A stretch of DNA of 60,000 nucleotides from Nymphaea colorata (lineage: Eukaryota > Streptophyta > Magnoliopsida > Nymphaeales > Nymphaeaceae): positions 3,421,503 to 3,481,502 of the forward strand of contig NC_045143.1 of the NCBI RefSeq assembly GCF_008831285.2, in the 5' to 3' direction. Positions 54,945 through 60,000 of the stretch are shown here, one piece after another. The notes under the pieces were generated by a model. It was not told the origin of the DNA. It did not search any database and was given only the letters and a program-made list of their open reading frames with translations. The position numbers and the translations under genes were made by a program. Each line of letters opens with the position of its first letter. The stretch's first letter is position 1.

Positions 54945-57900
54945 CTCGCTCCCCATCTGAGCACCTCTGACCTCGGTCTATGGTCGTTTAATGGTAACCA
55001 AAACCCTAACTAGTTTGCTTCAGGCGAGCTATTCAATTTGATCATCAACTGCAACAGTAGAATTTCCACATCCACCTGCTTTGGTAGCACTGTAAACAAA
55101 TTTGCATGCGACATAGATTGGCTCTAACCAAGTAATTAATCCAGTATAAAGCACGTCGCGTGATTATCAGAACCTCACATCAAATATGTTGGGATAAGAA
55201 ATGAAAAGAACTTGGCATAGGTAAAGTGCATGAACATAAAAACTGAAATTAAACATGAAAGGATCACAGTTAGGGAAAGGAAAGAGACGCGGCCAAGTTG
55301 AAACGCAAAATTGTGCTGCTCACAAAATGCAAACAGGAAACGAACATGCTGACAGAATCACATATAGAAAGCAAAATGGCAATGTAGGCCGCTTGAATGC
55401 GAAAAGAAGGACTAGCTTAGAAAATCTTCTGGTAAGCTGAGAATCCCCTTGAAATCCTTAAGCGACATCTACAATGCTTTTCTTCCTGAATCCTAGGGAA
55501 TCACCGCATCCAGTCCTTTGCCATTTAAAGATTCCATTCTGATGCATGATAAATACTGTGTTCTTGCAGATACAACAATTGCTCAGAGGAATCAAAGGAG
55601 CAATTTCACTAGCACAGGTATGTAAGGAACTGTCCAAGCACTGTATATTCAGAACTACGCTAGCATTTTCTTTCATTGGCTTAGGATTGACAAAGCTATC
55701 TTGTGATAATTTTGATGCTTTCTATTCTTTGGTAAACACTTAAGTTCGGTGTAGTTAATTTTGTCGTATGGTGCTGATGGACCAAAAACATTGATTTAAT
55801 CAAGACAAAAAATCCTGCTCCTTTTTGTATTTTCGGATGTGATTTGTTTAGGTTTAATGTTAATTTAGGAAAACAGATAAAAGAACCATACTTATTGTCT
55901 TTTGATTTAGTTTTCATGACTATATATTGTAATACGTATGCTATCCAGCAAAATAACTTGGAAAAACTGTAGCAGCCGGTAATTAACTCTTCTCAACCAT
56001 TGTAGAAAAGGTATGATTGCCTTGCAGTCACTTAATACTAGACTCGCCGATGACCCTTATTGCACCATTGAACAATAAATCTTCGTGGATAAATTATACG
56101 TACTGCCAAGGTGCCAACTGTACCAGGCTAACAGCATCCTCTGCCGAATGAAATGAGCATGAAAAAAATGTCAAAACAATTCCTTGTACAGTCAAAACCA
56201 TCCTCACAGCCTTAACTCTTTAAGATACACATATTTTCCCATCAAAACCTCACCCACCAACTAGCAATATTTCTTCACATATGGCTGATCGCTAGTCTAT
56301 CTTTGTCTGGCCCAAAAAATATCCAATGGTTACCTTTATGGAGGCATTTTGTAACTTCATGAGGGGTTTCAAAGTGTGTGTCTCCTGATAATCCGATGTG
56401 GATTGCTTTCCTTCATTCTAATTTATGGAACCGGGAAAATGGTGACTGTGGATGTAGTCACAAAATGGACACATAAGATATATGATTTGCATTGTACACT
56501 TTTGTCCTCGTTCTTTACCTCCCAGATGATTTTAGCAATTATGAATTTATCATGTTCATCTTGAACGCAGGGTGTAGTTTATTGGCAACCGCCAGATCAT
56601 GCCTTAGAAAAGGTCAAAGAAGTTGTATGGCAGCCATCAACTAGCCAATATGGTCCTGATGAAGGCCTTCCAGAACTTAGAGAAGCATTAACTGAAAAGG
56701 TATTCATTGAAATTACTTATTTGGGAACTGTTACCTGAAACCCTTGTCTTACCACCATAGCTGTTTGTGCTTTTCCATGGATTGGCATGTGAATTACCCA
56801 CTTTGCATTTAATATTCTTCAGTCAATCTCAGTCTTTCTGCTTCTGAACTTTGGCATAACTTATCAAATATGTTCCTTACATTATCTGACCTGTAAACAC
56901 GAGTGAACAACACTTAAAATTTGATCTCCATATATTGTGGTGACTTTTAAAGTTGCATGTGCGAAATTTTATTTAAAGAGAAGAACGTGAACAATGTGTT
57001 GGCATGAATTTTGTTAGCTTGTGCAATCTTCTTTGAAATTTTGATGTTATATTGTAAAAAAATCAAGGTTTCATTGATATTGATTAGTAGTTCAACAAAT
57101 TGCAGCTTCGACGAGAGAATAAATTGTTCAATTCTTCTGTTATGGTCACTGCTGGTGCAAACCAGGTGAGTGGAGTAGCTTGTCATACTTGTGTAAATTT
57201 GACCAGTTTTGCTTTTACAAATCAGAAATACTTTCCTTCTTGCTTTACCTTTCTGGAGAGGATATATATATTTTCTTTTTTAAGGCCTTCAGTGTTTTAA
57301 TTCCTCTGAAAACTTGCTTAATGCCTTAATGGTGCTTTCTCAATTGCTGACATTTCTAATAGATCTCCTTTTAAGTAATGGATTTTTTGGTTGTTGGGTT
57401 TCCTCTTGTGAACCATGTTCACTCTTCAATACATTAGACATACTGGCATTTATAAATTGATACAAAATTATAAAACACTGTGTTCACAATGACTGAACCA
57501 TGGTGAGACCCCAGGTCTGGCTGGACTTCCCATTGTGCTTGGGAGACTGGTGAAAAGGAGCTCTAGTTTGTTTGGGTTTTCATGAGGGATACTGAGAGGA
57601 CTCTTCTGACAATTAGTGGCTCTCTGGAGTTTCATTCGTAAGAGATATGATTATGGGTCTTTTCATTTCTGTCACAGATTATCAATATTAAAGAACAAAG
57701 ATCACACGTGGAAGTCAGAAGTTTGCGATACATAAGCACATTAATATCCTTTAGTCTTAAAAATAGGAAAAAATGCATGCATGAACAATCATCTGCAGAA
57801 AATATGATCCTATTGAGGACCTTGTGTTCTATTAGAGTACTTCCAGAGCACACGATCATATTAGCCATAGGTTCCATATAAAAATAGTAACAGTTCAATT

Positions 57901-59874
57901 GAGTGTGAAGAGTATTACCAGTTTCTAAATGATTTTTACTACATCAAAATATTAAATCTAAAGAATAGATGGCTATTTCAATTAGATCAGAGGCTTTTTG
58001 TGCATTTGAAATTTGAAATATTATCGTGCAATTATTATCATACTGTAGCATAGGTCCATCGCTTATTGATGCTTTCTGTTACCACCTAGGAATAAAATGT
58101 CTTAAATACGATTCTCCAAAATCATCCTCCCTGATCCCCCATCGCCTCTATCTAATCACATGGCTCATTAGTGACTAAAATCTTAATATGACAAAATGCA
58201 CTGATTGATTGAGGTCTATCCTGGATTGAACATTTTCATACAGAATCATCCTTCTTGATCTTCCTAACTGTTCTGGTATCAAAGTGTTGAAATGGGCTGT
58301 GTTTCCAGATGCTTTTAACTTTTTGTCTGATAAGATAATATGATGATCTAACTTGAAACTTTTCTCCATTTTACAAGTTAATATGCATAGGTTTGAGGTT
58401 TTGAATCTTACTAATATGGCAACATGTTTATATCTTATTTTTGTTGCTTGTACAGGCATTTGTAAATATTGTTCTTACACTTTGTGATCCTGGAGATTAC
58501 GTTGTAATGTTTGCACCATACTATTTCAATGCATACATGTCCTTCCAAATGACAGGCATTACAAACATATTGGTTGGCCCTGGAAATCCTAAAACTCTCC
58601 AGCCCGATGCAGGTTATAACATTTTTCTGGTTTCTTTGATTGTAAATATTTGTAATGTCTCTAATTTGTGTAGATATTGGTACTAGTGGCCCTTTTGACA
58701 AATTGTTAATCGTTTTATCTTTCTGATTAAAATATTTGCAGTTGTTTATGGTTCTTGATTATATGTTATACATTTTTTGCTGTTATTGCAAAACAAAAGC
58801 AGTAGTCAAAGCAATATTTTCATGAAACAAGAAGGGAAAATGCAACCTTGAAATTCCACAATAATCATGTAAAGAATCAAATCATTCCACAAAATGTATT
58901 GCAGACTTGACCTGCTTTAATGTCTGCTTGACAATCAATTTTACTGGTATTGTCATAATGCCTTCTTTCTCCAGACTGTTACTTTTTTATCTTATTAAAC
59001 TGGAAATGCACATCTTGCCATGGAAGTCTCTTACTTACATAATTATATTTTACTAACTAAACTTGATGACATAATTTGTGAAAAGAAAAGAGCAATGATG
59101 TGTAGATTAGGTTCTTGATAGATTGTAATGCAGATGCATATTTTTGTATGTTAATAATTAACATGTACTAGTAATTTTCACTTCATGCATTACTTTATAG
59201 TTTAAACAACTATAGCTGAGAAGACATTTAAATACAGCATTATCAAATCAGCTTAAATGATACTAATGATTAACTTTCAATTATGTTCATGTAAATCATT
59301 GAGTTTGATCCGTTTAATGGTTCATGTGGACATAAAAACAAAGTCTGGACATGAAATTAATCTGTTGGATAGCATTCACTAAAGTATTTTCACACTCTGG
59401 ATTGTCAGTCACTCTCTAAGTTGCATTCCACAGCTAGCAATTTTGTCACTTTTGTATTCACAGGCTTGAGAGCTGGGATTCCAACACAAGATCGTCAGTT
59501 ACAATATTAAATTTGCGAACTTTTGGCTCTTATTTGAAGCCTCAGTCTTTAGTTCCTTCCAAGTAGTTGCTTTGATTTTACCTGGCCAAACAGTAATATG
59601 TGGTCTTGGATTTTGGTGAGAATTTCAATGTTACAGACTGGTTAGAGAAGACTCTGTTAGAGAACAAACCAACTCCAAAACTTGTCACTGTTGTAAATCC
59701 AGGCAACCCATCTGGAACCTATATACCAGAGCCCCTTTTGAAGGTGAACTTTACAACTGTCAATAAGTTTCTGCACATTTGGTGTAACTTCTCACTGCTG
59801 TTATTTGTCATGCAGAGAATCTCAGATATCTGTAGACAGGCTGGTGCTTGGCTTGTAGTAGATAACACCTATGA
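54550..59874 (+). CDS. ISS1/VAS1-type aromatic aminotransferase, N-terminal half (runs off the window)
   Basis: Seven GT-AG exons: 54550-54612, 55570-55617, 56571-56699, 57106-57165, 58456-58612, 59637-59743 and 59816-59874, in one frame, 207 complete codons of a protein usually near 390 aa. It is a PLP-dependent fold-type I enzyme. Arabidopsis ISS1/VAS1 transaminates indole-3-pyruvate to tryptophan using methionine as amino donor, lowering auxin and ethylene precursors. Visible motifs: SLAQGVVYWQPP (34-45), SQYGPDEGLPELR, VMVTAGANQAF (92-102), NPGNPSG (173-179, PLP-contacting Asn) and VVDNTY (202-207, with the Asp for the pyridine nitrogen). The catalytic lysine lies beyond the right edge. 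There is no transit peptide, so it is presumably cytosolic. Introns reach 1.3 kb. The next exon is not identified: the AG at 59,943-59,945 would lead quickly to a stop and is probably not used. Confidence 0.93.
54919..54948. repeat. (CT)n microsatellite in aminotransferase intron 1
   Basis: An uninterrupted CT run passing into CGCTCTCGCTC. Minus-strand ORFs through it (54,718-54,956) are artefacts of the repeat. Confidence 0.9.
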
Positions 59875-60000
59875 GTAAGGCTTCCCTTCCTAAATATGGT
59901 CTATTACATCTGTAGGTTTATTGTGCCAGAATAAATTTAATGCAGGTACGGCAATTCTTAGTGTATATATATGGATGCCTTTCATATTTCTAGCTCAGCC

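Noticed and set aside
59946-59962. Possible eighth exon of the aminotransferase after the AG at 59,943-59,945
   Set aside because: It would read YGNS and stop, cutting off the PLP-lysine half; the real exon is probably beyond the window.
1-60000. CRISPR arrays, bacterial operons, or rRNA/tRNA genes
   Set aside because: No evenly spaced short repeats, Shine-Dalgarno-led gene strings or complete tRNA cloverleaves were seen; the window is plant nuclear DNA.

Overview
The window is nuclear DNA of a flowering plant. It is AT-rich, with spliced genes, GT-AG introns from about 85 bp to over 1.7 kb, CT/GA-rich 5' leaders, many (TA)n tracts and many short transposon relics. The gene families (Aux/IAA, ISS1/VAS1-type aminotransferase) are plant families. 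The sequence alone does not let me name the species or decide between monocot, magnoliid or early-diverging lineages.

Layout. (1) 1-18.1 kb is a degenerate tandem array. Two long units (about 1.2-7.35 kb and 9.85-15.99 kb) each carry a minus-strand three-exon gene (176 and 162 aa) for an unrecognised protein with an RRM-like order of strands and helices. A third, partial copy (7.85-8.56 kb) holds only the leader/promoter segment, and the left edge of the window (1-400) repeats 17.6-18.05 kb, so the array probably continues leftwards. Transposon insertions (a GC-rich hAT-type MITE, a CACTA-like relic, 'CAGGGGCGG' hAT-type MITEs) and foldbacks sit in and beside the array. (2) 18.1-26.4 kb has no gene I can support; it holds MITE copies, microsatellites, a possible SINE and one unexplained 177-codon ORF. 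(3) 26,506-28,513 (+) is a complete Aux/IAA gene of three exons (199 aa, IAA5/6/19-like). (4) 28.5-42 kb is repeat-rich intergenic DNA without a supported gene. (5) 42,838-45,864 (+) is a second, complete Aux/IAA gene of five exons (216 aa, IAA7/14/16/17-like). (6) 45.9-48.8 kb is intergenic, with a hAT-type MITE. (7) 48.8-52.8 kb is a broken duplicate of an aminotransferase gene, followed by (8) the apparently intact copy at 54,550-59,874 (+), the first seven exons of an ISS1/VAS1-type PLP aminotransferase that runs off the right edge.

How they relate. Aux/IAA proteins repress auxin-responsive transcription and are degraded through TIR1/AFB when auxin is present. ISS1/VAS1 aminotransferase uses indole-3-pyruvate as amino donor substrate to make tryptophan and so limits auxin synthesis. 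The right half of the window therefore links two auxin-response repressors and an auxin-homeostasis enzyme within about 33 kb. The most interesting points are the LxLxPP form of the repression motif in the first Aux/IAA, the linked pair of different Aux/IAA subgroups, the tandem array of an unrecognised gene, and the eroded aminotransferase duplicate that kept N- and C-terminal parts but lost the catalytic middle.
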